39,436 bases of DNA from Gammaproteobacteria bacterium (GTDB lineage: Bacteria > Pseudomonadota > Gammaproteobacteria > Arenicellales > Poriferihabitantaceae). The stretch spans positions 1 to 39,436 of the forward strand of contig JAHEGU010000029.1 in the NCBI GenBank assembly GCA_024644945.1, read 5' to 3'. Below, piece after piece: positions 25,550 through 33,783 of this stretch. Below the pieces are notes generated by a model, which had not been told where the DNA came from, did no database searches, and saw nothing but the letters and a program-made list of their open reading frames with translations. The position numbers and the translations under genes are program-made. Positions within the stretch are counted from its first letter, which is position 1. The number at the start of each line of letters is the position of its first letter.

Positions 25550-25770
25550 CTCGCATATTGCACCAGACCGGCCGTGATTGTTTTCTATGCCCTTGATCTA
25601 TTTCACCAATACATCGATTTGGATAGAGTGATCAAAAGGACAGCTTGTCATCGGGGTCGGCCTATCCCGGTCTGACTTGCTCAGCTTTGCCTGGGCTTGG
25701 TCTTCAGTCGGACCGCAGCGACGGCTGCGCTCCTCGCTCCAGACCGGTGCTCAGCCAAACCTGTCCTGCG
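25550..25770. other. Non-coding stretch before the IS91-type remnant
   Basis: Three overlapping short frames occur around 25645-25900, but only the transposase-derived part has family resemblance. From 25550 to about 25770 I see no gene, promoter or terminator. The DNA at 25680-25760 is rich in CGCTCCTCGCTCC-like GC runs and may be a rearranged IS part. Confidence 0.4.
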
Positions 25771-26157
25771 TCATCGCTCGGAATACTGGTGCTGGCCGCC
25801 CTGGTTCCCAAACCACGGGTCAACCTCACCCGCTTCCACGGCGTGTTTGCTCCCAATAGCCAACACCGTTCCCAGGTAACACCGGCCAGGCGCGGCAAAT
25901 AGACCCCCGACCAGATCAAATTCCCCGCCCAGTGCCACGCCGCCATGACCTCGGCGCAACGCCTCAAACGTTAATTCAAGATCGATATCCAAACCTGTGA
26001 GCAGTGCGGCGGTGCGGTCAAGGTGATTGCCTGTATCGAAGATCCGGCGGCCATCAAAAAGATCCTTGAGCACCTCGCACAACGTATTGAATCGGCTGCA
26101 ACAACTCCCTATCTCGCCCGGGCGCCGCCTGCGCCAAGTCTTAGGGACGGATCCTGA
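25771..26157 (+). pseudogene. IS91/IS801-family transposase, 3' remnant with two in-frame stops
   Basis: In one frame the DNA reads LAALVPKPRVNLTRFHGVFAPNSQHR, then VTPARRGK, an in-frame TAG (25900-25902), CHAAMTSAQRLKR, an in-frame TAA (25972-25974), FKIDIQTCEQCGGAVKVIACIEDPAAIKKILEHL and a tail ending ARAPPAPSLRDGS before TGA at 26155-26157. This is the C-terminal third of the Y2 rolling-circle transposases of the IS91/IS801 group, including their CxxC element. The catalytic HUH and tyrosine region is missing on the left, where similarity ends around 25771. It cannot make a working transposase. Confidence 0.85.
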
Positions 26158-26603
26158 CTTCTCTTATGTTGATCGCACGGATGCGGGCACCACCCGGTGC
26201 ATCGCTAATGCCCCGCTTGTGTCGAACCAATGGAATATCTGCAAACCCCTCCTTTTTACCGCCCCATTCACAACAGCCAGTTCCAACCAGGCTCTGCGCG
26301 TTCACTAAACCCGATTTCCAGCTACAAAATATCGATTCCGGTATCTACCGGCGTGAGTTTTCAGCTTGCCACATAGCGGTTATGCTTCCTATACTCGACT
26401 GACCGCTCAAGGCAACTATTACGCATTCGCTCTGAGACAGCGAATGACGGCTCAGAGTATGTTTTTGCCGTTCACTTCGAAATACTGAATGACCACTTTC
26501 GGTGATTTTGAATAATTACTGAATTGTCAGTTCAAGTCGAAACTGAATTTATATATAGGTTGATCAGGTCCAAACTTCTACAAATTAGATTCATCCAGTT
26601 AGA
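26158..26603. other. Non-coding region between IS remnant and yifB
   Basis: The stretch contains the oriIS-like core and a pair of overlapping inverted repeats. These are CATTCGCT/AGCGAATG at 26424-26431 and 26439-26446, and CTCTGAG/CTCAGAG at 26430-26436 and 26451-26457. They share bases and cannot form together. The 26500-26600 part is AT-rich and shows no clear terminator for the lptD-surA-ubiK-yifB operon that ends here. Confidence 0.45.
26385..26394 (+). mobile_element. oriIS-like end of the IS91-type remnant
   Basis: CTTCCTATAC lies about 230 bp downstream of the transposase stop. It resembles the conserved core reported for the oriIS end of IS91/ISCR elements, which is normally located 3' of the transposase. 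The usual tetranucleotide target is not evident immediately after it, so the assignment is tentative. Confidence 0.4.
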
Positions 26604-28112
26604 TCAAGAATAATTGCGATTGCGGTCTGCACAACGAAGTTTGACGGCATGAAGCAGGTCGGTGTCTTGTATGCGTTCATGGCCATTCAGGTCCGCTACC
26701 GTTCGGGCCAGTTTCAGAATTCGGTGGCTGCCCCTGCTGGAAAGCATGAAACGATCGACTACGTTTTCAAGCAGTTCGGCTTGGCTGACACTCAAGCTGC
26801 AGAAGCGTTGTATTCCTGATGTATTAAGAAAACCATTGGGGACCTGTTGTCGCTGCAGTTGTCTTACTCTGGCCCGCTCCACTCGGTCCCGTATTGACCT
26901 GCTGTTTTCGGATTCGCCGATCGGGCTGAGCAACGCTGATTGCTTGACGGGATAAACAGGCAGGTGCATATCAATGCGGTCGAGCAAAGGGCCTGAAAGC
27001 CGTGTCTGATATCTATCGATCTGCTGCGGCGTGCAACGACACCTGTCCGGGTTACCGAAATAACCACACGGACAAGGATTGGCGGCGGCGACCAGCAGGA
27101 AACGGGCCATAAAACTGGACTGACGCGCGGCCCTGGAGATATGCACCGATCCGGATTCCATTGGTTCTCTGAGCAGTTCGAGTACGTGTCGCTGGAATTC
27201 CGGTAATTCGTCGAGGAAAAGCACGCCATTATGTGCAAGGGAGACTTCGCCTGGAGCTGGGTCGCTTCCACCTCCAATGATTGCGGCACCTGATGCACTG
27301 TGATGCGGTGCTCGAAATGGCCTCTGTCGCCAATGGCGGAGCTGAAAACCTTGGCGGCTCAATGAAGAAATGGCCGCGGATTCCAAGGCCTCACCTACAG
27401 ACATGGTTGGAAGAATGCTGCCGAGTCGGCTTGCCAACATAGTTTTCCCTGCACCCGGCGGGCCTGTCATGAGCAGACTATGGTGCCCCGCCGCAGCAAT
27501 TTCCATCGCCCGCTTGGTAAACTGCTGTCCGATGACTTCGCCGAAATCTGGTGATTCCTGCGACGCTGGAATTGGAGTGGGGTCTGGTTGGGTAAGTGTT
27601 GACAGGCCGTTTAGTGCGGCCGTGACCTCGTTCAATGTTGAAGCCTGCCTCACCACGACCTCGTCGGCGAGGGCCGCCTGTTTTGCGCTTCCTGTCGGGA
27701 GGACTAAAAGCTTGGTGGATCCACGAAGCGCCAATGCAGCGATCAAAGCCCCGCGTATGTCTCTAAGCGCTCCGGATAACGCAAGCTCACCAAGGAAAAC
27801 ATACTGCTGTGTGTCATCGCCACGCACTTGCCCCGATGCCATGAGTATTCCAAGAGCGATCGCAAGATCGAATCTACCCCCTTCCTTCGGCAGGTCGGCC
27901 GGCGCGAGGTTTACTGTGATTCTCTGTCGCGGAAAATCAAAACCTGAGTTCAAGATAGCGCCACGTACCCGGTCGCGGCTTTCCTTGACCGCTTTTTCAG
28001 GCAATCCAACGATCGAGCAGGAGGGTAATCCGCGAGAGAGATGTACTTCTACGGTAACTACTGGCGCAGTAGTCCCCACACCTGCACGGCTATATACGAT
28101 TGATAGTGACAT
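26604..28112 (-). CDS. comM: YifB/ComM-family Mg-chelatase-like AAA+ ATPase
   Basis: The 502-residue protein has the three parts of this family. An N-terminal ChlI-like domain (MSLSIVYSRAGVGTTAPVVTVEVHLSRGLP, then ILNSGFDFPRQRITVNLAPADLPKEGGRFDLAIALG) is followed by an AAA+ module with Walker A TGPPGAGKTMLASRLG near residue 217 and Walker B HNGVLFLDELPEF. A C-terminal Mg-chelatase domain ends VRLKCADRNRNYS-like. ComM is a hexameric helicase that extends branch migration during natural transformation. The cysteine-rich NPCPCGYFGNPDRCRC segment is typical. It is the last gene of the minus-strand operon and lies 46 bp after ubiK. Confidence 0.95.
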   Translation of the reverse strand: MSLSIVYSRAGVGTTAPVVTVEVHLSRGLPSCSIVGLPEKAVKESRDRVRGAILNSGFDFPRQRITVNLAPADLPKEGGRFDLAIALGILMASGQVRGDDTQQYVFLGELALSGALRDIRGALIAALALRGSTKLLVLPTGSAKQAALADEVVVRQASTLNEVTAALNGLSTLTQPDPTPIPASQESPDFGEVIGQQFTKRAMEIAAAGHHSLLMTGPPGAGKTMLASRLGSILPTMSVGEALESAAISSLSRQGFQLRHWRQRPFRAPHHSASGAAIIGGGSDPAPGEVSLAHNGVLFLDELPEFQRHVLELLREPMESGSVHISRAARQSSFMARFLLVAAANPCPCGYFGNPDRCRCTPQQIDRYQTRLSGPLLDRIDMHLPVYPVKQSALLSPIGESENSRSIRDRVERARVRQLQRQQVPNGFLNTSGIQRFCSLSVSQAELLENVVDRFMLSSRGSHRILKLARTVADLNGHERIQDTDLLHAVKLRCADRNRNYS

Positions 28113-28158
28113 TCCATTGTCTCCCTGTTTCTACATTAGAGCTTATCCTGAGCTGATA

Positions 28159-28386
28159 TTACTGATTCTTTTGATTTTTTTCCAGCTCTTCGATTTGCTG
28201 CTCAAGTTGATTTACCCGGTCTCGTGTGCGTCTCAGTATCTTCTCCTGGATTTCGAGTTGTTCTCTGGTGGCGAGACTCATCTGCTCAAAATGGCCTCGA
28301 ATAATCGCTTCTATATTTTTCTTTTGTTCTTCTCGAGCTTCAGATGGAAGCAACTTCAGAATCGAGTCGATTAATTGATTCAGCAT
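28159..28386 (-). CDS. ubiK: UbiK-family ubiquinone biosynthesis accessory factor (YqiC/BMFP)
   Basis: The 75-residue protein has an amphipathic N-terminal part (LNQLIDSILKLLPSEAREEQKKNIEAIIRGHFEQM), the family core LATREQLEIQEKILRRTRDRVNQLEQQIEELEK and a C-terminal coiled coil. It is somewhat shorter than E. coli UbiK (about 99 residues), losing part of the tail. UbiK forms a complex with UbiJ that supports aerobic coenzyme Q synthesis on the lipid side of the pathway. Adjacency to yifB/comM is common in gammaproteobacteria. Adjacency to surA, 21 bp upstream, is less usual. A start ATG lies at 28384-28386. Confidence 0.82.
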   Translation of the reverse strand: MLNQLIDSILKLLPSEAREEQKKNIEAIIRGHFEQMSLATREQLEIQEKILRRTRDRVNQLEQQIEELEKNQKNQ

Positions 28387-28407
28387 TCGACCTTTGTTTC
28401 GCTAGTA

Positions 28408-29718
28408 TCAGGCGCCGACATATTCTACAAACGCTTGTTCGCGCACCGCACGGAACCAATTGCTGTATAGCTCCTCAGCTTTTCGGCGAAAGATTTCCTC
28501 CCGCGCGCGATCTTCAGCATTTTGATTCGACATGTCGGTCTGACGTCGATCTACGACCTGGATGATATGAAACCCAAAGCGAGTCTTCACTGGCTGGCTT
28601 ATACTGCCGACTGGTAACGATTCAGCTGCTTGGCGAAAACTGTCGCCGACGTCCCCTGGACCAATCCATCCTAGAGAGCCTCCCGACCGTCGCGACTGTG
28701 CATCATCGGAATAAAGCCTGGCTAGCTTTTCAAAGGACTCACCATTTTGCAGTTGCTGATAAAGATCCAGCGCGAGAGCCTCCGCCTCTTCAGAGGTGTT
28801 GTTTTCGTTAGGCTGGACTAGGATATGATTTACCAATTGCTGCTCGATCAGTTTACCGCTGCCTTTGCGATCATGAAGCTTTAAAAGATGCAGGCCATTA
28901 TCACTTTGCAATACACCAGAAATACTAGCGGTCGCAGGGTCCATCCCTCGAAGCGCATCAATAAACAACTCCGGCAACTGGTCAGAGGTGCGCCACCCTA
29001 GATAACCTTTGTCGTCTTTATTGGATGCGTCGGAAAAGCTCATCACCGCTTGCTCGAACGGCTGCCCTTCGGTAATTGCTTTCCGAATAAATTCCATGTT
29101 TTCCCTTTCCGACTTAATTTCCTCGTCGGATTTTCCTTGGGTCAGCACAATCAGATGAGAGATTTCATAAGATTCGTCGGAGCTGCGCAATTCTGAATGC
29201 GCATTTAAATAATTTTCTATTTCTAAGTCACTAACAACGACTCTTGAATTCGCCACTGCATCTATTAGTTTCCGAATTAACTGCTGGGTCCGAAGAGTTT
29301 CGCGAAACTGATCATAGGTGAATCCGTCGTTCTCTATTTGGTCGATCAGAGATTCGATTGTCAGGTTATTTTGCTGCGCAATTAACTGCATCGCACCGTC
29401 AATTTCTCCCTCACTAACCTGGATGCCGAGCGATTTTGCCTGAGCAGCCTGTATCCGTTCGTCGATCATTGCCTCGAGTATTCGTGGATCTACTTGCCCG
29501 GAATATTTGCCCAGATTCCGATCCTCAAAGCGCTGTCGTTCATGTCTATTGACGTATTCACTAAGTGTGATTGCCTCGCTATCCACTATCGCGATGACTT
29601 GATCGATAGCCTGAGTTTGAGCGATCGCCGAAGCACCCCCAATAGCCCCGGTAGTGATTGCGAATATAAACAGGAGATGCTTAAGTTTACAAAATTTCAC
29701 TTGAATAATATCAATCAA
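28408..29718 (-). CDS. surA: Periplasmic peptidyl-prolyl isomerase/chaperone SurA
   Basis: The 436-residue protein has a signal sequence (LKHLLFIFAITTGAIGGASAIAQ), an N-terminal chaperone domain (about 35-170) and two parvulin domains (about 184-283 and 295-395). The second contains LYSDDAQSRRSGGSLGWIGPGD and FGFHIIQVVDRR. The C-terminal helix completes the chaperone core. SurA escorts outer-membrane beta-barrels, including LptD encoded just upstream, to BAM. The longest start is a TTG at 29716-29718 overlapping the lptD stop (TTGA). A GTG six codons later would give a more typical signal peptide, MKFCKLKHLL. Translational coupling with lptD is likely either way. Confidence 0.94.
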   Translation of the reverse strand: MIDIIQVKFCKLKHLLFIFAITTGAIGGASAIAQTQAIDQVIAIVDSEAITLSEYVNRHERQRFEDRNLGKYSGQVDPRILEAMIDERIQAAQAKSLGIQVSEGEIDGAMQLIAQQNNLTIESLIDQIENDGFTYDQFRETLRTQQLIRKLIDAVANSRVVVSDLEIENYLNAHSELRSSDESYEISHLIVLTQGKSDEEIKSERENMEFIRKAITEGQPFEQAVMSFSDASNKDDKGYLGWRTSDQLPELFIDALRGMDPATASISGVLQSDNGLHLLKLHDRKGSGKLIEQQLVNHILVQPNENNTSEEAEALALDLYQQLQNGESFEKLARLYSDDAQSRRSGGSLGWIGPGDVGDSFRQAAESLPVGSISQPVKTRFGFHIIQVVDRRQTDMSNQNAEDRAREEIFRRKAEELYSNWFRAVREQAFVEYVGA

Positions 29719-32060
29719 AGGCCTGAACGAATTCTGCCAAGGTCATCGAGTTCGAGTGTTATCAGGAATCTTTCTTTAAACTCTCCGGTACCATCAAGAT
29801 ACCTTTGAGCTGTGGCTCTAACCGCCCAGCAGCAGCCGTCGTAACTAATCCCAATTGCTGCAGCTCTAAGGTCGCTATCTTCAAGCGAATAGGCGCTTTG
29901 CACATCCAGTTGCCAGCGCGGTCCCAATGGCGTTTCAAAATCCAGGTCGAATTGCTCTGAGCCGCCGTTAACCTCAGAATATGCGATCGTCGCGTTGCGC
30001 CGCAGGCTGTTGTAGTAGTCCGCTGATACACGAACCACACCAAAATCATCGAGTTCATTATCCCAAAGCGTAAATGCGGTCAGGCTCCAGTCCTGAGTAA
30101 AATTTGCTGTCAATTCCGCAAGAAAGTCTGAAGTATCTTCGGTGTCGCGGTCATCTTCCACACTACTCAAACTAATAATACGATCCTCAAGATAATATAT
30201 CTGGCCCAGGCTTAACTTCATCCTCTGACTTCCGTCATCATCATTGACTATTCGACTGGTTAAGCCAAGACTGACCTGCTCCGTATCCCCTACACGGTCA
30301 CCACCGAAAAACCGGTTTTCACGAAAGAACTGCCCGAAACTGCTTGGCACATTTTCGCCGGTGTCGAAAACCGGGAAATCATTCTGTTCGGTTTTCAGCG
30401 GTACATTAAGATAAAATAGTCTTGGTTCCAGAGTCTGGAAATATGGTGTCCCTTTAGATTCGAATAAGCGCTCAAAGGTCAGACCGCTGTCAATGCTATA
30501 GGCAGGTATTGCGTCAGACGGTGACGTATCAGACTCTGTGTTATCAAGGGAGTAGCTGATACTGTAAAGAGACACTCTAGGTTCGATGTAGCCGTAAATT
30601 TCCTTCAACGGTGCCGATATGTAGGGATTCAATCGAGTTCGAGATCCCGTGACGCGGGTGCTGTCATCTGCATCGTACTGGGTAAAGTTTGTGAGGATGC
30701 CACCTTTAAATACGCCCAGCTTTTGTGGTTTCAGATTAAGGTTGACCGACGGCAGTATGTCGTAGGGTAGATTCGACTCATCTATTTCACTGTTAACGGA
30801 GTCGACACTTTGCACCCGGGCGTTGAAATTAATGTACTCACCATTTCGAGAAACTCTTGCCCGTTGGGGTACATAGCTGGACGCAACAATATCCACGTTA
30901 TTGGCGAAGTCTCTCAAGTATTCACTGTCGGATACTTCCTGAAGGTCGACCTCTGCACGCCAGTCATTGGCGAAGGTTTGTTGATGGTCAAACCCAAACG
31001 CATAACGATCCTCGTCTAGAAACTCATCGTCCGAAGGGAGAAACTCGGCCTTTATGGATCCCTGTGTATCTTTCGCAATGTATCTCAACTCCGTATAGAG
31101 CTGAACGCCACGTTTTGACAGAACTCGCGGCGTAACAGTGGCATCAACTTGTGGCGCGATGTTAATGTAGTATGGGACTTCCAGGATAAAACCAGAAGTA
31201 TTATCGTTGCCAATGGCAGGAAACAGAAATCCTGTTTTACGCTCATCATTTATCGGAAATGAGACCGTGGGAAAATAAAAAATTGGCACTTTTTTAAGGC
31301 GTACAACCATATTGCTGGCGGTACCAATGCCAGAGGCATGATCGAGCTCGATTCTTTTGGCGCTTAACGTAACATCCTCATTACCATCGGCGCACGTGGT
31401 CATCACTGCATTTTGTAGTACTTCGAAATCTTTTCCTTCAAATTGTATTGACTCTCCGGTAGCTCTTGCGCGCTGGTAGTAAACCTTCTCTTTCTCCTCT
31501 TTAGTTTTTTTCTGTTTGCTCAGATTGGCCCTATTGCGGAAGGGCGCAAAAACTGAATAGTCTTCAACAAATCCTAAACTACGACGACTCAGATACTCTG
31601 GGTTGGTGTCGACAATTTTAATTTTAACCTGCTCTGCATCACCGATGAACGTATCGACTTCGATGTTCATTGAATCGGCCTGAATTTCATCTCCATTGGA
31701 AGTATAGAATTTAACGTTTCCACTGGCCGATGCCTGATAGGTCTCCTGGTCATATTCAATGTTATCGGCATATACGCCGCGATTGCCCTGCACCACCTGG
31801 GCGTTTCCCCGTAGTGAGATTTTTGATCCTTCGTCGGCTTCAATCTCATCCGCCTGGATTTCCGTGGGCTGTTCGTCTGGATTCCCCCCCGGGGCATCAC
31901 GCAGTGCCTGTGGTACATCTATAAGGCCTGGCATACAAACCGAAATATCGGCAAATTCCACGGGCTCACTTTCTTGAGCATTGACCAGAATTGGCGCTGT
32001 CCCAATAGACAGACTGAACACACTAACGGTCAAGAACTTCAGCTGATTTCTGTGGGTCAT
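29715..32060 (-). CDS. lptD: LPS-assembly protein LptD
   Basis: The 781-residue outer-membrane translocon has a signal peptide (LKFLTVSVFSLSIGTAPILVNA), a periplasmic OstA/LptA-like beta-jellyroll (about 65-240) and a large C-terminal beta-barrel. The four cysteines that form the inter-domain disulfides are present: Cys42 (SVCMPG), Cys223 (TTCADG) and the pair Cys743-Cys744 (DGCCWA). Inside the jellyroll an apparent 30-40 residue insertion rich in Lys/Glu (NLSKQKKTKEEKEKVYYQRARA, about 177-200) interrupts the usual strand pattern. With LptE it inserts LPS into the outer leaflet. It is the first gene of the lptD-surA-ubiK-yifB operon and is divergent from murU. Confidence 0.95.
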   Translation of the reverse strand: MTHRNQLKFLTVSVFSLSIGTAPILVNAQESEPVEFADISVCMPGLIDVPQALRDAPGGNPDEQPTEIQADEIEADEGSKISLRGNAQVVQGNRGVYADNIEYDQETYQASASGNVKFYTSNGDEIQADSMNIEVDTFIGDAEQVKIKIVDTNPEYLSRRSLGFVEDYSVFAPFRNRANLSKQKKTKEEKEKVYYQRARATGESIQFEGKDFEVLQNAVMTTCADGNEDVTLSAKRIELDHASGIGTASNMVVRLKKVPIFYFPTVSFPINDERKTGFLFPAIGNDNTSGFILEVPYYINIAPQVDATVTPRVLSKRGVQLYTELRYIAKDTQGSIKAEFLPSDDEFLDEDRYAFGFDHQQTFANDWRAEVDLQEVSDSEYLRDFANNVDIVASSYVPQRARVSRNGEYINFNARVQSVDSVNSEIDESNLPYDILPSVNLNLKPQKLGVFKGGILTNFTQYDADDSTRVTGSRTRLNPYISAPLKEIYGYIEPRVSLYSISYSLDNTESDTSPSDAIPAYSIDSGLTFERLFESKGTPYFQTLEPRLFYLNVPLKTEQNDFPVFDTGENVPSSFGQFFRENRFFGGDRVGDTEQVSLGLTSRIVNDDDGSQRMKLSLGQIYYLEDRIISLSSVEDDRDTEDTSDFLAELTANFTQDWSLTAFTLWDNELDDFGVVRVSADYYNSLRRNATIAYSEVNGGSEQFDLDFETPLGPRWQLDVQSAYSLEDSDLRAAAIGISYDGCCWAVRATAQRYLDGTGEFKERFLITLELDDLGRIRSGL

Positions 32061-32126
32061 TTAGGAGGCAGTGGGGTAGCGAGTTCGATAAGCGGATTAT
32101 AGGGTTTCAACCGTTTATAATCCACG

Positions 32127-32156
32127 TTGACAAAAAGTTCTGTCACATACTACTAA
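32127..32156 (+). promoter_or_regulatory. Candidate sigma-70 promoter for murU
   Basis: A perfect -35, TTGACA (32127-32132), is separated by 18 bp from TACTAA (32151-32156), a fair -10. Transcription would start near 32163, almost on the ATG at 32165. In that case the message would be leaderless, or would use the second in-frame ATG at 32183. Confidence 0.5.
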
Positions 32157-32164
32157 TACCGATT

Positions 32165-32884
32165 ATGACTAAGACGCGGCGGATGACAACGGCAATGATT
32201 CTGGCCGCCGGGCGAGGACAAAGACTGCGTCCGCTCACGGATACAATTCCAAAGCCCTTAATCAAAGTCGGACCGTGTTCGCTGGTGGAGCATCACCTTC
32301 AAGCTCTGCAAGAGGCGGGGTTTACTGAAATTGTGATTAATCTCAGCCATCTCGGTGAAAAAATCAGTGAATATCTTGGCGATGGCGAGCGATTTGGGGT
32401 CAAAATAAGATATTCCTGGGAACCTCCCGGAGCACTCGAGACAGCAGGTGGCATTAGGCATGCTCTAGAGTTACTCGACACGGAACAGTTTTTAGTGCTG
32501 AACGGAGATATTCGATGTCATTTAGCGCTTAAGAATCTCAGTCTGCTAGACGATTCCGCCATGCATTTGATTCTGGTACCTAATCCTGCAGACCATACTG
32601 GGGGTGATTTCAGTTTAGACCCTGCATTTTCGCCAGCACGCCTTCGTATCCGTAACCCGAATGGTGCGACCTACACATTTTCTGGAATCGGCGTCTATAA
32701 AAGATCGGTTTTTCAAGGTTTGTTAGACCGGGTCCAGCCCCTGGCTCCAATTATTACGCAAAACATCAGACACAATCTGGCAACCGCTGAGATTTATCGG
32801 GGACACTGGTTTGATATTGGTACTCCTGAGCGACTTAAAGCAGCGCGCGAAGCCGAACCGGTTCAGTCTATCGAGTCCCATTGA
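32165..32884 (+). CDS. murU: N-acetylmuramate alpha-1-phosphate uridylyltransferase MurU-like nucleotidyltransferase
   Basis: The 239-residue protein has the sugar-nucleotidyltransferase signature AMILAAGRGQRLRPLTDTIPKPLIKV, a substrate loop GGIRHALELL, the metal-site VLNGDIRCHL and the C-terminal HWFDIGTPERLKAA. MurU converts MurNAc-1-phosphate to UDP-MurNAc in the peptidoglycan recycling route that bypasses de novo MurA/B. In Pseudomonas the kinase AmgK is encoded beside murU next to lptD. Here the lptD start follows directly and no kinase gene is present. The ATG at 32165 gives a six-residue extension before MTTAMILAAG, and the inner ATG may be the true start. Its end overlaps the convergent lipB end by 22 bp. 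Confidence 0.85.
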   Translation: MTKTRRMTTAMILAAGRGQRLRPLTDTIPKPLIKVGPCSLVEHHLQALQEAGFTEIVINLSHLGEKISEYLGDGERFGVKIRYSWEPPGALETAGGIRHALELLDTEQFLVLNGDIRCHLALKNLSLLDDSAMHLILVPNPADHTGGDFSLDPAFSPARLRIRNPNGATYTFSGIGVYKRSVFQGLLDRVQPLAPIITQNIRHNLATAEIYRGHWFDIGTPERLKAAREAEPVQSIESH

Positions 32885-33489
32885 AATTGCTTCTGCATTG
32901 CGTTAATTAAATCGTCACTAACTCGATAAATGTCGCGGTGTATTCCTAAATCAGTAAGCTGTGTAACGGCCATTCCCGGATATCCGCACGGGTCAATTAA
33001 TTGAAATGGCGTGAGATCCATGTCGACGTTGAGGCTTAGTCCATGAAAGCACTTGCCGTTGCGGATTCGCAGGCCAAGGGCAGCAATTTTGGCGTTATTG
33101 ACGTATACCCCGGGAGCGCCTTGCTTACGTTCGCTTACAAGTCCATAACTATCTAACACTTCGATAATGGTTTGTTCAACACTGTTGACTAATGATTTTG
33201 GACCAATCCCAAGGCGTTTAATATCGAACAGTAGATAAGCAATGAGTTGCCCTGGGCCGTGATAACTGATCTGGCCCCCACGACTGCTCTTTACCACCGG
33301 AATACTGGTCGGATTTGTGTGTGGCTGTTGGGTGCAACTGGTTCCTTGGGTGAATACGGGAAAGTGTTGCAATAGCCAAAGCTCGTCGTCGGTATCCGCG
33401 GTGCGACTGTCGGTGAATGCAAGCATTTCATGGGCCACCTGAACATAGTCTCGAAAGTCGCTCCTGCGAATTCTGCAGGACTTATTCAT
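32863..33489 (-). CDS. lipB: Octanoyl-[ACP]:protein octanoyltransferase LipB
   Basis: The 208-residue enzyme transfers octanoate from ACP to lipoyl domains, the first committed step of lipoate synthesis. The family signature GGQISYHGPGQLIAYLLFDI contains His77. The catalytic pair is Lys134 (NNAKIAALGLR) and Cys168 (DPCGYPGM). Length is normal. Its ATG overlaps the ybeD stop by 4 bp, so the two are translated together, as in E. coli. The gene 3' end overlaps the end of convergent murU by 22 bp. The lipA gene, which usually follows, is not here because murU and lptD occupy that position. Confidence 0.95.
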   Translation of the reverse strand: MNKSCRIRRSDFRDYVQVAHEMLAFTDSRTADTDDELWLLQHFPVFTQGTSCTQQPHTNPTSIPVVKSSRGGQISYHGPGQLIAYLLFDIKRLGIGPKSLVNSVEQTIIEVLDSYGLVSERKQGAPGVYVNNAKIAALGLRIRNGKCFHGLSLNVDMDLTPFQLIDPCGYPGMAVTQLTDLGIHRDIYRVSDDLINAMQKQFQWDSID

Positions 33490-33761
33490 ATCACCATTAA
33501 AATATCCGGGTTCTCGGTGAGAGTGACGAATACTTTGTCAAGTTCCGGTCGGCTGTCAGCACGAACTCTGCAGCTGAGTGAATGGTAATTCCCCTTTGCG
33601 CTTTCCTTTATTCGAATTGACTCAATCTGATCCGGTTTTAAATGCAGTTCAAGCAGCCCACGGATCTGTTGTTCGAGCCGATCGCCCGCACGAGCGAATA
33701 CCTTTATATCCACATGACAAGGGAACGTCATGCCCTCGGGATCAGTATCTGTTGAGCTCAA
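33486..33761 (-). CDS. ybeD: YbeD/DUF493 family protein
   Basis: The 91-residue protein has the YbeD fold: FPCHVDIKVFARAGDRLEQQIRGLLELHL, then IRIKESAKGNYHSLSCRVRADSRPELDKVFVTLTENPDILMVI. YbeD is an ACT-like small regulator of unknown activity, almost always beside lipB and dacA. The order here, dacA-ybeD-lipB, is the conserved one. It begins 22 bp after dacA ends, and its last bases overlap the lipB start. Recognition is by family context and sequence. No catalytic residues are expected. Confidence 0.9.
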   Translation of the reverse strand: MSSTDTDPEGMTFPCHVDIKVFARAGDRLEQQIRGLLELHLKPDQIESIRIKESAKGNYHSLSCRVRADSRPELDKVFVTLTENPDILMVI

Positions 33762-33783
33762 TGCCTGGAGAGCGGGTTGACGA

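Noticed and set aside
25645..25902. Overlapping frames of 60-85 codons as small genes
   Set aside because: Only the frame that continues the IS91-type transposase has recognisable sequence, and it is interrupted; the others are shadows of it.
27370..28374. 334-codon open frame on the plus strand
   Set aside because: It is antisense to yifB and ubiK; the translation is low-complexity and matches no family I recognise.
32061..32164. Sigma-E promoter for lptD, as in E. coli
   Set aside because: AGAACTT on the minus strand resembles a sigma-E -35, but no TCTGA-like -10 occurs at the right distance.
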